64,000 nucleotides of DNA from Amycolatopsis methanolica 239. GTDB lineage: Bacteria > Actinomycetota > Actinomycetes > Mycobacteriales > Pseudonocardiaceae. Both the position numbers and the translations under genes were made by a program. The stretch spans positions 1,426,001-1,490,000 of the forward strand of contig NZ_CP009110.1 in the NCBI RefSeq assembly GCF_000739085.1, in the 5' to 3' direction. Positions within the stretch are counted from its first letter, which is position 1. The number at the start of each line of letters is the position of its first letter. The notes beneath the pieces were generated by a model. That model saw only the letters and a list, made by a program, of their open reading frames with translations. It had not been told where the DNA came from and did no database searches. Positions 29,964 through 38,383 of the stretch are shown here, piece after piece.

Positions 29964-31285
29964 CGTGCGACTTCCACCGTCTCGGCCGAGGTGACGACCG
30001 GCTCGTCCTCGGGCGCCCGGCGGCTCAGGGCGACACCGATGCCGGTGACGATCGCGGTCACCAGGACGTAGAGCGCCACGGCGAGCCAGGAGTCGTAAGC
30101 GTCGAGCAGGGCGGTGAAGATCAGCGGAGCGACAGCGCCACCGACGACACCGGCGAGGGTGTAGGCCAGCGAACTACCCGTGTAACGCAGGCGCTCGGAG
30201 AACTGCTCGGTGATCATCGCGGCCTGCGGGCCGTAGAGCAGAGCGTGGATCGCCAGCGCGACGACCATGCCGACCGCGATCGCCAGGTAGGACTTGGTGC
30301 CGGCCAGCGGGAAGAACAGGAACGGCCAGATACCGGCGGCGATGGTGCCGATCGCGTAGAGCTTGCGGCGGCTGACCCGGTCGGAGAGCGCACCGGCGGC
30401 CGGCATCAGGAACAGCTGGAACGCCGAACCGATCATGACGGCGGTCAGGCCCTGGCTGCGGCTCATGCCCAGCTCGCTGGTCATGTAGGTGAGGACGAAG
30501 ACCGTGAACAGCGAGTACAGGACGTCCGGGCAGATGCGGATCAGGATGCCGGCGATCAGGGCACGCGGCTCCCGGGTGAAGACCTCCTTCAGCGGGGCCT
30601 TCGGCTTCTCGCCCTGCTCGGCGATCTTCTTGAAGACCGGGGTCTCCTCCAGCTTCATCCGCAGCCACAGGCCGAACAGCACCAGGACACCGGAGAGCAG
30701 GAACGCGATGCGCCAGCCCCAGGACTCGAACGCGGCGGTGGTCATCACCGCGGCCAGCAGCGCGATCACACCGTTGGCCAGCAGGTTGCCGGCGGGCGGG
30801 CCGATCTGAGCCGCCGAGGCCCAGAAACCGCGCTTCTTGGGATCGCCGAACTCACTGGACAGCAGTACGGCGCCGCCCCATTCACCACCGACACCGACAC
30901 CCTGCGCGAACCGCAGCGCCACGAGCAGCACGGCGGCCCAGCCGCCGATCGCGGCGTGGGTGGGCAGGACACCGATCAGGAAGGTGGCGATACCGGTCAG
31001 CAGGAGGGTGAACACCAGGACCTGCTTGCGGCCCAGCTTGTCACCGAGGCGGCCGAAGATGAACCCACCGAGCGGGCGGGCGAGGTAACCGACGGCGTAG
31101 GTCGAGAAGGCCGCCATGGTGCCGGCGAGGCTGTCCCCCGAGGGGAAGAACAGCTTGCCGAACAACGTCGCGGCCGCCACGGAGTAGGCCGCGAAGTCGT
31201 AGTACTCCAGAGTGGTGCCGGACAGGCTAGCCACGAACGCGCGGCGCAGTGAGCGCTTGTCCGTGGGCTCAGTCGAAGCGGTCAT
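29960..31285 (-). CDS. MFS transporter, metabolite:H+ symporter (MHS) type
   Basis: The 441-aa membrane protein shows MHS landmarks: TTLEYYDFAAYSVAAATLF in helix 1, GRLGDKLGRKQVLVFTLLL (motif A) and LRFAQGVGVGGEWGGAVLL. Family members import carboxylates, proline or betaine with protons. Because it is translationally coupled to pxpA, 5-oxoproline is a likely substrate (inference). ATG 31285 is used; ATG 31297 is four codons upstream. A divergent GntR gene shares the promoter region. Confidence 0.85.
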   Translation of the reverse strand: MTASTEPTDKRSLRRAFVASLSGTTLEYYDFAAYSVAAATLFGKLFFPSGDSLAGTMAAFSTYAVGYLARPLGGFIFGRLGDKLGRKQVLVFTLLLTGIATFLIGVLPTHAAIGGWAAVLLVALRFAQGVGVGGEWGGAVLLSSEFGDPKKRGFWASAAQIGPPAGNLLANGVIALLAAVMTTAAFESWGWRIAFLLSGVLVLFGLWLRMKLEETPVFKKIAEQGEKPKAPLKEVFTREPRALIAGILIRICPDVLYSLFTVFVLTYMTSELGMSRSQGLTAVMIGSAFQLFLMPAAGALSDRVSRRKLYAIGTIAAGIWPFLFFPLAGTKSYLAIAVGMVVALAIHALLYGPQAAMITEQFSERLRYTGSSLAYTLAGVVGGAVAPLIFTALLDAYDSWLAVALYVLVTAIVTGIGVALSRRAPEDEPVVTSAETVEVAR

Positions 31286-31376
31286 CACGGTGTCCATCCA
31301 TCGAAGGGGAGTGAGGTAGGTCATGAAGTTAGGGATTGTTGAACGATCCGTCAATACTTTCGAGGAACATCGACGC

Positions 31377-31470
31377 CGCTTCGAAGCGTCTGGATAGACT
31401 TTTCGTAGAACAAGTCGCAGGTTGGACCGTCCTTCGATGGACTGGTTAAGTTTCCGTTACACGGTCCGAC
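31377..31470. promoter_or_regulatory. Palindromes in the control region shared by gntR and the transporter-pxp operon
   Basis: CGCTTCGAAGCG (31377-31388) is a perfect 12-bp palindrome. GTTGGACCGT (31421-31430) and ACGGTCCGAC (31461-31470) form a near-perfect inverted pair 30 bp apart. They lie between the divergent starts and are candidate GntR binding sites; no assignment to a specific protein is proven. Confidence 0.4.
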
Positions 31471-31493
31471 CCCTGAAAAACCGGAGGCCCAGC

Positions 31494-32204
31494 GTGACCA
31501 CCGACGCCGAGTCCATGGGCTCGATCCTCAGCACCGGGCTCGAGGCCGACCGCCTGCTGCTGGGTCGCACCAGCACGGCCGAACGGCTGGCGGACATCCT
31601 GCGGGGGCGCATCACCGAGGGCTTCTTCGAGCCCGGCAGCCGGCTCTCCGAGGAGGCGATCGGCGGGGCGCTCGGCGTCTCCCGGAACACCCTGCGTGAG
31701 GCGTTCCGGCTGCTCACCCACGAAAAGCTGCTGGTGCACGAACTCAACCGGGGCGTCTTCGTGCGGCGCCTGTCGGTCGAGGACGTCATCGACCTGTACA
31801 AGGTGCGCAAGCTCGTGCAGTGCGCCGTGCTGCGGGAGATCACCAGCCCGCCAGGCGACAAGCTGCAGGCCGTCGAGGCTGCGGTCGCCGACGGGGAGGA
31901 CGCGAAGAAGCGGCAGGCCTGGCGAGAACTGGGCACCGCGAACATCCACTTCCACCAGGCGCTGATCACGCTTGCCGGCAGCCCACGGGTCGACGAGCTG
32001 GTCCGCGGGCTGCTCGCCGAGCTGCGGCTGGTGTTCCACGTGATGGCCGACCCGCAGCCGTTCCACGAGCCGTACCTGGAGCGGAACCGGGAGATCCTGG
32101 AGACGCTGCGCACCGGCGACGGCGTCACGGCGGAGCGTCAGCTGGCCGCGTACCTCGACGACGCGGAGGAGCAGCTGGTGGAGGCCTACCGCCGGGTGAT
32201 GTGA
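31494..32204 (+). CDS. GntR family regulator, FCD (FadR-like) subgroup
   Basis: The 236-aa protein has an N-terminal winged helix (about residues 22-88; RLSEEAIGGALGVSRNTLREAF) and a helical FCD effector domain with the metal-binding pattern (DLYKVRKL, NIHFHQALITLAG, ERNREILETL). GTG at 31494 has GGAGG seven bases upstream. Its divergent position suggests control of the 5-oxoproline operon. It is followed by a 21-bp repeat array before convergent bcp. Confidence 0.88.
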   Translation: MTTDAESMGSILSTGLEADRLLLGRTSTAERLADILRGRITEGFFEPGSRLSEEAIGGALGVSRNTLREAFRLLTHEKLLVHELNRGVFVRRLSVEDVIDLYKVRKLVQCAVLREITSPPGDKLQAVEAAVADGEDAKKRQAWRELGTANIHFHQALITLAGSPRVDELVRGLLAELRLVFHVMADPQPFHEPYLERNREILETLRTGDGVTAERQLAAYLDDAEEQLVEAYRRVM

Positions 32205-32206
32205 CA

Positions 32207-32354
32207 CCACGACCGGCCAACACGCCGCCACGACCGGCCAACACGCCGCTATGAGCAGCCAACACGCGCGTGTTTGCTATTGCGGGCGGCGTGTTGGCCG
32301 ATTCGGGCGGCGTGTTTGCTGTTGCGGGCGGCGTGTTGGCCGGTTTGGGTGGCG
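32207..32354. repeat. 21-bp tandem array with a central inversion between convergent genes
   Basis: Left half: CCACGACCGGCCAACACGCC-G at 32207 and again at 32228, then a variant at 32249. Right half: four 21-bp units in the opposite orientation, starting at 32271, 32292, 32313 and 32334, with alternating TGTTTGCT and TGTTGGCC starts. The halves form long inverted repeats; for example 32212-32229 is the exact 18-bp complement of 32327-32344. It could act as a bidirectional terminator for gntR and bcp or as a protein-binding array. Confidence 0.88.
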
Positions 32355-32366
32355 TAGCGGTGCCGC

Positions 32367-32846
32367 TCAGGCGGAGATCTTGAGGTCCTTCAGGAGCTTC
32401 GCCACGTGGCCGGTCGCCCGGACGTTGTACATCGCCTTCACGATCGTGCCCTCGGGGTCGATCACGAACGTCGACCGGATCACGCCCTGCACGATGCGCC
32501 CGTAGTTCTTCTTCTCGCCGAACGCGCCCCACTCCGTGAGCACCGTCTTGTCCGGATCGGACAGCAGCGGGAACGTCAGCTGCTCCGCTTCGGCGAACTT
32601 CGCGAGCTTCTCCGGCTTGTCCGGCGAGATGCCGAGCACCTGGTAGCCGGCGCCGTCGAGTTCGCCGAGGTTGTCCCGGAAGTCGCAGGCCTGCTTGGTG
32701 CACCCCGGCGTGCCCGCGGCCGGGTAGAAGTAGACGACGACGTGCCTGCCCCGGAAGTCCGACAGCGAGACCTGCTTGCCCGTGCTGTCGGGAAGGGTGA
32801 AGTCGGGGGCCGTGTCACCGGCGGTGAGCCGCTGCGGGTCAGTCAT
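32367..32846 (-). CDS. bcp: Thioredoxin-dependent peroxiredoxin, Bcp/PrxQ type
   Basis: The 159-aa protein reduces hydroperoxides. The peroxidatic and resolving Cys are five residues apart in [15 protein letters not shown], typical of atypical two-Cys Bcp. The start segment [19 protein letters not shown] is standard. TACGCT sits six bases before the ATG (32853-32858 on the opposite strand), so it is probably leaderless. Confidence 0.94.
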   Translation of the reverse strand: MTDPQRLTAGDTAPDFTLPDSTGKQVSLSDFRGRHVVVYFYPAAGTPGCTKQACDFRDNLGELDGAGYQVLGISPDKPEKLAKFAEAEQLTFPLLSDPDKTVLTEWGAFGEKKNYGRIVQGVIRSTFVIDPEGTIVKAMYNVRATGHVAKLLKDLKISA

Positions 32847-32870
32847 GCCCCGAGCGTATCCGGGCGGCGG

Positions 32871-33398
32871 TCAGGCCGGCCCGCAGTACACGGCGATGAC
32901 CGGGCTCGTCGCCGTCGGACGCAGCGTCAGCCGCATCTCGGCCGGCTCGGGCGGCGCGGTGAAAGCCAGGTTCACGCGCACGTCGCGCCCTGGCTGCACG
33001 TCCTTGCCCGCGTCGACGATGCCGCTGTAGCCCTGGGTGGAGTCCACGACCTGCTTCGACGCGACGTCCCCGACGGTCGCCGACACGCTCAGCCCGGACA
33101 GCCGGTACGGCTGGTCGCCGTCGTTGCGGATGATGATCTCGAACGCCACCGCCCGGTTGCTGCGCGGATATGCGCTGTTGCTGGGCTTGAACGGTTTCGG
33201 CGCGGACACCGACACCGCGACCCCGTCGTCGAACCGGTACTGGCCGCCGAAGTCCAGGGTGTGCAGCGCGGGGACCGCCTGCTGGATCGCGACGTCACCG
33301 CCGGTGCTCGTCGACCCGCCCTCGACCTGCGCCGGCACACCGCAAGCGGTCACCGCCACCAGGACGAGAGCGGCCATCGCGTGCCTCGGGGTGCGCAC
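32871..33398 (-). CDS. Predicted lipoprotein of unknown function
   Basis: The 175-aa protein has a short basic start, the hydrophobic stretch AMAALVLVAV and a lipobox-like VTACG, so the Cys near residue 20 is probably lipidated. The mature part is beta-rich and resembles DUF4352-type immunoglobulin-like lipoproteins (AVAFEIIIRNDGDQPYRL). GTG at 33398 is preferred because GAGGA lies 10 bases upstream; GTG 33407 is in frame but too close to it. Confidence 0.7.
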   Translation of the reverse strand: MRTPRHAMAALVLVAVTACGVPAQVEGGSTSTGGDVAIQQAVPALHTLDFGGQYRFDDGVAVSVSAPKPFKPSNSAYPRSNRAVAFEIIIRNDGDQPYRLSGLSVSATVGDVASKQVVDSTQGYSGIVDAGKDVQPGRDVRVNLAFTAPPEPAEMRLTLRPTATSPVIAVYCGPA

Positions 33399-33598
33399 AG
33401 GGGCCACTTCCTCACATTTTCGGCTGCCCGGCCGGTTGGTCCGTTCGGGGTAGGTATTTCGGCCGGGCGCGCTCCACTCTGTCCCTAGTCGCGGGTGGGT
33501 GCGAGTCACGGCGCGGGGTTGACGCGGACCTGGTGTCGGGCTGTGGCCGATCCGTGATCGGCGAGGCACCAGCCATGATCGCGCTCACCCCGGCCGGG

Positions 33599-33781
33599 TC
33601 ACACGGCCATCGCGAGGAAGAGGATGAAGGTGCCGCAACCGACCAGCCAGGCGACGATCAGCCAGCCGAAGTCGCGCCAGGGGTCGACCGTGTGGTTGTC
33701 CTCGCCCGGCACGTACACGCCGCGTTGCTCGAACCAGTCCGCCACACTGCTCACCCACGACAAGGGGTTGCGGCCCGCCAC
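33599..33781 (-). CDS. Small membrane protein, 60 aa
   Basis: The product has one C-terminal membrane helix (GWLIVAWLVGCGTFILFLAM) after a polar region with WFEQRGVYVPGEDNHTVDPW. GTG at 33781 has GGAGGTG five bases upstream, strong evidence that it is translated. I do not recognise the family. It lies alone between the lipoprotein and the Ser/Thr-rich protein. The stretch 33399-33598 holds nothing else recognisable. Confidence 0.65.
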   Translation of the reverse strand: MAGRNPLSWVSSVADWFEQRGVYVPGEDNHTVDPWRDFGWLIVAWLVGCGTFILFLAMAV

Positions 33782-33961
33782 GCTGTCACCTCCGGAACTG
33801 CGCGATGCGGCTCACAGTATCGGGTCGCCTCAGCCATCGACTCGTCACGGTGTGTACGACATTTGGCCTAATGACTGTGACCTCGATCACGACCTGAAGC
33901 AACGAACTGATAACAGCAGTAATCATGTCGCGGGCAGTAAGCGGATTTGGAGAGGTTCAGC

Positions 33962-34759
33962 GTGACGAGCGACGACAAAGGCACTCGGCCGAGTGACACG
34001 ACGCGGCAGATCAGCGTCGCGGAGTTGCTGCGGAGGGAAGGCGTCACGCAGGAGTTCACCGCGATCAAGCTGCCGAAGGAGGAGCCCGTCGACGACTCCG
34101 GCATCACCCAGGAGATGGCCGACGCACCCACCGTGCGCATCCCGGCGGCCAGCATCCTGCGCCGCGAGAGCGAGCCGGGCAGCCGGTGGGACAAGCGCAA
34201 GGCCGGCCGCATCGGCGCCCTCGCCGCCGGTGTGGCGGCGCTGGCCGGGGTCGCGGTCAGCACCCTGACCACCGGGCAGCTGCACGACGCGGCCGCGCCA
34301 GGCGGCGCGGGTGGGGGCCCCGACACGAGCACCGGCCACACGCCGACCAGCACGATCGCCGCTCCGCAGCAGCAACTGCTCGCCAGCAGCACCCCGACCT
34401 CGACCAGCGCCGAGCTACCGCCGTCCGGCAGCGCGTCGTCGCAGGCCCAGACGTCTGCCGCGAAGAACGGGACCAGCAGCGCGAGCAGCCAGGCGCGCAC
34501 CAGCCAGTCGACGGCCGGTGGCGCGACCGCGGCGCCGACCACCTCGCAGGCGGCCCCGGCGCCCGCCGTGAGCACGACGACCGGCTCCGGCAGCACCCAG
34601 ACCACGTCCCCGGAGGCGACCACGTCGCCGGAGACCACGACCGAGCCGACCTCGGAGCAGCCGAGCAGCTCGCCCAGCACGACCCAGCCGAGCACCAAGA
34701 AGAACGGCGGCCTGCTGGACGTCGTGGGCGGCCTTGTCGGTGGTCTCCTCGGCGGCTGA
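33962..34759 (+). CDS. Single-span membrane protein with long Ser/Thr-rich extracellular region
   Basis: The 265-aa protein has a cytoplasmic part of about 80 residues (VAELLRREGVTQEF, and a similar ITQEMADAPTVRIPAASIL), one membrane helix (GALAAGVAALAGVAVSTL), about 130 residues dominated by Ser, Thr, Ala, Pro and Gln, and a final Gly-rich hydrophobic tail (LLDVVGGLVGGLLGG). It may be O-glycosylated and wall-spanning. GTG at 33962 has GGAGAGG six bases upstream. Its function is unknown. A strong terminator follows. Confidence 0.7.
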   Translation: MTSDDKGTRPSDTTRQISVAELLRREGVTQEFTAIKLPKEEPVDDSGITQEMADAPTVRIPAASILRRESEPGSRWDKRKAGRIGALAAGVAALAGVAVSTLTTGQLHDAAAPGGAGGGPDTSTGHTPTSTIAAPQQQLLASSTPTSTSAELPPSGSASSQAQTSAAKNGTSSASSQARTSQSTAGGATAAPTTSQAAPAPAVSTTTGSGSTQTTSPEATTSPETTTEPTSEQPSSSPSTTQPSTKKNGGLLDVVGGLVGGLLGG

Positions 34760-34776
34760 CCACCCCTTGACCACGG

Positions 34777-34807
34777 CGAAGGCCACTCCCGGCGGGAGTG
34801 GCCTTCG
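34777..34807. terminator. Strong bidirectional hairpin
   Basis: CGAAGGCCACTCCC (34777-34790) pairs perfectly with GGGAGTGGCCTTCG (34794-34807) over a GGC loop, followed by GTCTTTT. It separates the convergent Ser/Thr-rich and DprE2-like genes. The same GGC loop occurs in the terminator at 21788. Confidence 0.9.
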
Positions 34808-34813
34808 GTCTTT

Positions 34814-35554
34814 TCAGCGGGGCATCCGCCGCCAGATCGCGCGCGGCAGCAGCCGCATCAGGAAGAACACCGGCCGCAGCACCGGCGGCACCCACACCTC
34901 TCCCCGGCCCCGTCGCAGCGCCCGGACCGTCGCCGTCGCGACCTGTTCCGGCGTGCTGGAGAACGGGGCGGGCGACATGCCCTCGGTCATGCGGCCGATG
35001 ACGAAACCCGGGCGCACCAGCAGCAGCCGCACACCGCTGCCGTGCAGGGCGTCGGCCAGGCCGCTCGCGAACCCGTCCAGCCCGGCTTTCGCCGAGCCGT
35101 ACACGTAGTTCGCCCGCCGCACCCGGACCCCGGCGACCGAGGAGAACACGACGAGCTGTCCGCTGCCCTGCGCGCGCAGCAGGTTCGCCAGCTCCGTCAG
35201 GATGCTCACGTGTGCGACGTAGTCCGTGTGGATCACGGCCATCGCGTGCGCCGCGTCCCGTTCGGCCCGCTCCTGGTCGCCCAGGATCCCGAACGACACC
35301 ACGACCGTCTCCAGTGGACCGTGCTCGGCGACGATCCCGTCGAGCACCTCGCGGTGCCTGGCCACGTCGTCCGCGTCGAACTCGACGCGGACCACCTCCG
35401 AAGCGCCGGCCCGGCGCAGCGACGCTTCCTCGGAGTCGAGGTCGCCGCTGCGCCGGGCTGCCAGCACGAACTTCCGCCCGCCGTCCACGAGTTTCCGTGC
35501 CACGGCGAGCCCGATCTCACTGCGCCCGCCGAGCACCAGCACCGTTCCGCTCAC
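34814..35554 (-). CDS. SDR family reductase, DprE2-like
   Basis: The 246-aa short-chain dehydrogenase has the NAD(P) loop LGGRSEIGLAVA, FSSVAGVRVRRANYVYGSAKAG with the Ser-Tyr-Lys triad, and a C-terminal hydrophobic segment with MRLLPRAIWRRMPR. This pattern matches decaprenylphosphoryl-2-keto-ribose reductase (DprE2), which makes the arabinose donor for arabinogalactan. No DprE1 gene is adjacent, so the substrate assignment is likely but not certain. GTG start at 35554. Confidence 0.75.
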   Translation of the reverse strand: MSGTVLVLGGRSEIGLAVARKLVDGGRKFVLAARRSGDLDSEEASLRRAGASEVVRVEFDADDVARHREVLDGIVAEHGPLETVVVSFGILGDQERAERDAAHAMAVIHTDYVAHVSILTELANLLRAQGSGQLVVFSSVAGVRVRRANYVYGSAKAGLDGFASGLADALHGSGVRLLLVRPGFVIGRMTEGMSPAPFSSTPEQVATATVRALRRGRGEVWVPPVLRPVFFLMRLLPRAIWRRMPR

Positions 35555-35575
35555 GCCGGGCAGTCTGCCCGACGG

Positions 35576-36199
35576 TCAGTGGGCGGCGCGGCCCGACCGG
35601 TGCATCCGCCAGCGCGACGGGCGGTGGTGGCCGGTCTGCGCCGCCGCGGTCTGCTGCGGCACCGGGCGGGTCGGGACGTCCGCGTTGCCCGGCACGTCGT
35701 CACCGGTCACCACCGGCTGCTGCGTGGTGGTGGCGGGGTCGGTGCTCTCGACGTGCACCTTCTTGCGCGCCGGCATGATCGCCATGATCAGGCCGAGCAT
35801 CGCGGTCGCCCCGTGCAGCCAGTTGTCGGCGGTGTTGAGGTTGAGCGGGTTGCCGAGGCCGGACACCGGGTTGGACGAGATGACCCCGGTGATCATCAGG
35901 CCCCAGATGGTCACCAGGCCGAACCCGATGAACAGGACCCAGCCGTAGGTGCGGGCCGAGGCCGATGTCGCGGCGAACAGCAGGCCGAGCACGCCGACCA
36001 CCACGTGCACCAGGTTGTGCAACGGGTTGATCATGAAGCCCATCAGCATGTGGTCCGTGTTCCCGGTGAAGTCACCGAACCCGGTACGCACGAACCCGAC
36101 GATGCCGATCGCTAGGTAGACCAGACCGACGAGCGCGGCGAGCACCTGGACCGGCTGGAAGCCGGCCACCCGGACGCGGGCATGTTCCGAACGAGACAT
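35576..36199 (-). CDS. DUF4383 domain membrane protein
   Basis: The 207-aa protein has four predicted membrane helices in the first 145 residues, including the DUF4383 pattern INPLHNLVHVVVGVLGLLFA and LNTADNWLHGATAMLGL, then a Thr/Gln/Pro-rich cytoplasmic tail. The family has no established role. ATG at 36199 is preceded by GGGGACAGG. It is the same strand as the ABC exporter genes upstream but separated by about 80 bp. Confidence 0.8.
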   Translation of the reverse strand: MSRSEHARVRVAGFQPVQVLAALVGLVYLAIGIVGFVRTGFGDFTGNTDHMLMGFMINPLHNLVHVVVGVLGLLFAATSASARTYGWVLFIGFGLVTIWGLMITGVISSNPVSGLGNPLNLNTADNWLHGATAMLGLIMAIMPARKKVHVESTDPATTTQQPVVTGDDVPGNADVPTRPVPQQTAAAQTGHHRPSRWRMHRSGRAAH

Positions 36200-36280
36200 G
36201 TCGCCTGTCCCCTTAATCCGACGGTCACCACGATTGCGTGATGTGCCCAGCGGGTTACCCGGTGGTCGAATCGGGCAAAC

Positions 36281-37093
36281 TCACCGCACGAGCCGCCCGA
36301 GCAGGGCGGATGCGACGGCGATGGCGATGGCGGCGGAGCCGGCGAGCACCCCGAAATCCACCCAGACGTGGTTCGCGGTGCCGATCAGCAGCCCGCGCAG
36401 GGCGTCCACCTCGTAACTGAGCGGGTTGACGTGGCTGAGCACGCGCAGCCAATCGGGCATCAGATCCACCGGGTAGAGCGCGTTCGACCCGAAGAACAAC
36501 GGCATTGTGATCGCCTGCCCGATGCCCATGAGCCGTTCGCGGGACAGCACGAGCCCGGCGATCACGATGGACAGGCAGCAGAAGAACGCCGATCCGAGCA
36601 CCACGGCGAGCGCCGCGCCGGCCAGCTTCAACGGGTTAACGGTCAGTCCGACGCCCAGGATCGCGGCGAGGACCAGCACGATCACAGCCTGTGCGAGGGC
36701 CCGCACCCCGGCGGCGAAGGCCTTGCCGGTGACCAGCGCCGCGCGCGGGGTCGGCGTGACGAGCAGCTTGCCCAGCACGCCGGCGTCGCGTTCCCAGATG
36801 ATCTGGATGCCGTAGAAGATCGCGATGAACAACGCGGACTGCGCGAGGATCCCCGGGGCGAGGAAGTCCAGGTAGGGCGTGCTCCCGGTGGGGATCGCCC
36901 GCAGGCGGGTGAAGGTCTCGCCGAAGATCAGCAGCCACAGCGCGGGCTGGATCGCGCGGGTGAGGAGTTCGGCGCGGTCGCGGCGCAGCTTCTGCAGTTC
37001 GACCAGGCACATGGTGCCCACCCTGGACAGCAGGCGGCGGACCGCGCCCGGGTCAGCCGAGGCGGCGGGCAGTGCGGCGAGCGGCACGGACAT
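36281..37093 (-). CDS. ABC-2 type transporter permease, DrrB-like
   Basis: The 270-aa permease has about six membrane helices and the ABC-2 pattern FFGSNALYPVDLMPDWLRVLSHVNPLSY near the C-terminus. It pairs with the ATPase encoded just upstream; the reading frames overlap by 41 bp, so they are co-translated. DrrAB-type pairs export lipids or drugs such as anthracyclines. The substrate is unknown. Confidence 0.88.
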   Translation of the reverse strand: MSVPLAALPAASADPGAVRRLLSRVGTMCLVELQKLRRDRAELLTRAIQPALWLLIFGETFTRLRAIPTGSTPYLDFLAPGILAQSALFIAIFYGIQIIWERDAGVLGKLLVTPTPRAALVTGKAFAAGVRALAQAVIVLVLAAILGVGLTVNPLKLAGAALAVVLGSAFFCCLSIVIAGLVLSRERLMGIGQAITMPLFFGSNALYPVDLMPDWLRVLSHVNPLSYEVDALRGLLIGTANHVWVDFGVLAGSAAIAIAVASALLGRLVR

Positions 37094-37859
37094 CCCGGAT
37101 CCCTCCCTTGTCTGCGTCGTCGAACGCGTCTCCGGTGACTGCCCGGAAGACGTTGTCCAAAGTGGACTCCGGACCGAGTTCGGCCCGCAGTTCCGCCGGG
37201 CTGCCCATGGCCCGGATCCGGCCGCGGTGCATGAGTGCGACCCGTTCGCAGTGCTGCTCGGCCTCGTCCATGTAGTGCGTGGTCACGAGCACCGTCATGC
37301 CGGTGTCGGCGCGGACCTGCTGGATGCGCTCCCAGACGCTGGAGCGGGCCACCGGGTCGAGCCCGATGGTCGGTTCGTCGAGTATCAGCAGCCGGGGCGC
37401 GCTCACCAGCGCCTGCGCGAGTTCGAGGCGGCGGATCATGCCGCCGGAGTAGGTCGAGGCCGGACGGTCGGCGTCGCCGAGCAGGCCGACGGCGCCCAGG
37501 GCGTTGTCGACCTGCTCGGCCCGCTCGCGGCGCGGGACGTCGAAGAGGCGGGCGAACAACGCGACGTTCTCCCGGCCGCTGAGCGCGCCGTCGGCGGAAA
37601 GTTGTTGCGGCACATAGCCGATGAGCCGCCGCACGGGCATCTTCCGGCGCGCCGCGTCGAGTCCGAACACCTCGATCGCGCCGGCTTTCGCGGGCAGCAG
37701 CGTGGTGATCATGCGGATGGTGGTGGTCTTGCCCGCGCCGTTGGGGCCGAGCAGTCCGAAGACCTGGCCCGCCGGGATCTCCAGGTCGACGCCGTCGACG
37801 GCGACCGTGTCGCCGAAGGCGTGCCGGAGCCCGGCGCAGCGCACCGCGGGTGTGGTCAT
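37053..37859 (-). CDS. ABC transporter ATP-binding protein, DrrA-like
   Basis: The 268-aa ATPase has Walker A GPNGAGKTTT, the signature STYSGGMIRRLELAQAL, Walker B LLILDEPTIGLD and the H-loop TTHYMDEAE. The C-terminal ~30 residues (STLDNVFRAVTGDAF) are a DrrA-type extension. ATG at 37859 overlaps the stop of the upstream MarR gene by 4 nt. Confidence 0.9.
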   Translation of the reverse strand: MTTPAVRCAGLRHAFGDTVAVDGVDLEIPAGQVFGLLGPNGAGKTTTIRMITTLLPAKAGAIEVFGLDAARRKMPVRRLIGYVPQQLSADGALSGRENVALFARLFDVPRRERAEQVDNALGAVGLLGDADRPASTYSGGMIRRLELAQALVSAPRLLILDEPTIGLDPVARSSVWERIQQVRADTGMTVLVTTHYMDEAEQHCERVALMHRGRIRAMGSPAELRAELGPESTLDNVFRAVTGDAFDDADKGGIRDVRAARRTARRLG

Positions 37860-38296
37860 CTCTCCTCCTGGATCGCGGCGACCAGCCGGCCGAGAGCGGG
37901 CAGAGCGGCCTCGATCGCGTCGCGGTCCCCAGTGGGCAGGGTCGCGATCGCCTCGGCCACGAAACCGGTGCGGGTGCGGCGCCAGTTGTCCAGCCGGGCC
38001 CGCGCCGCGCCGGTGAGTTCGAGCCGCGCGGCCCGCCGGTCGTCCGGGTCGACGTGGCGGTCCAGCAGCCCGGCGTCGACGAGCTGGTTGACGAGCGTGC
38101 TGACCGAGTTCCCGGCCAGGTGCAGGGCACGAGCAGCAGCGGCGACGCCGATCCCGGGGTGTTCGTCGACCACGCGGAGCAGCTCGATCTGCGCCGGGCG
38201 CAGGGGCGCGTGCGGCAGCGTGTCCCGCACGCGCCTGCGGACGACCCGCCGCAGCGCGGCCGTGGTGGTCATCAGGTTGTCGGCCAGTTCTCGCAC
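37856..38296 (-). CDS. MarR family transcriptional regulator
   Basis: The 146-aa protein has the winged-helix MarR core (RPAQIELLRVVDEHPGIGVA, AGNSVSTLVNQLVDAGLLDR, DPDDRRAARLELTGA). It is the first gene of a coupled operon with the DrrAB-like exporter. GTG 38296 is preferred because TATCTT lies 7 bases upstream; TTG 38305 is an in-frame alternative. An inverted repeat overlapping its promoter suggests autoregulation. Confidence 0.85.
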   Translation of the reverse strand: MRELADNLMTTTAALRRVVRRRVRDTLPHAPLRPAQIELLRVVDEHPGIGVAAAARALHLAGNSVSTLVNQLVDAGLLDRHVDPDDRRAARLELTGAARARLDNWRRTRTGFVAEAIATLPTGDRDAIEAALPALGRLVAAIQEER

Positions 38297-38308
38297 GTCG
38301 CCCAAGAT

Positions 38309-38325
38309 AGCTCTGTTTAAGAGCT
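38309..38325. promoter_or_regulatory. Inverted repeat in the MarR-exporter promoter
   Basis: AGCTCT (38309-38314) and AGAGCT (38320-38325) flank GTTTA. The site lies directly upstream of the proposed -10 box TATCTT, between -35 and -10, so a bound MarR dimer would block the promoter. This is inference from position. Confidence 0.5.
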
Positions 38326-38383
38326 GTTAGCAACGCTCACTAATTTCGCGACCCGGAGGAACCGGAGTGTTCGCCCAGGCCGA

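Noticed and set aside
32205..32366. Attachment site or integration hotspot
   Set aside because: No tRNA or integrase nearby; the inverted 21-bp units are better explained as an intergenic array.
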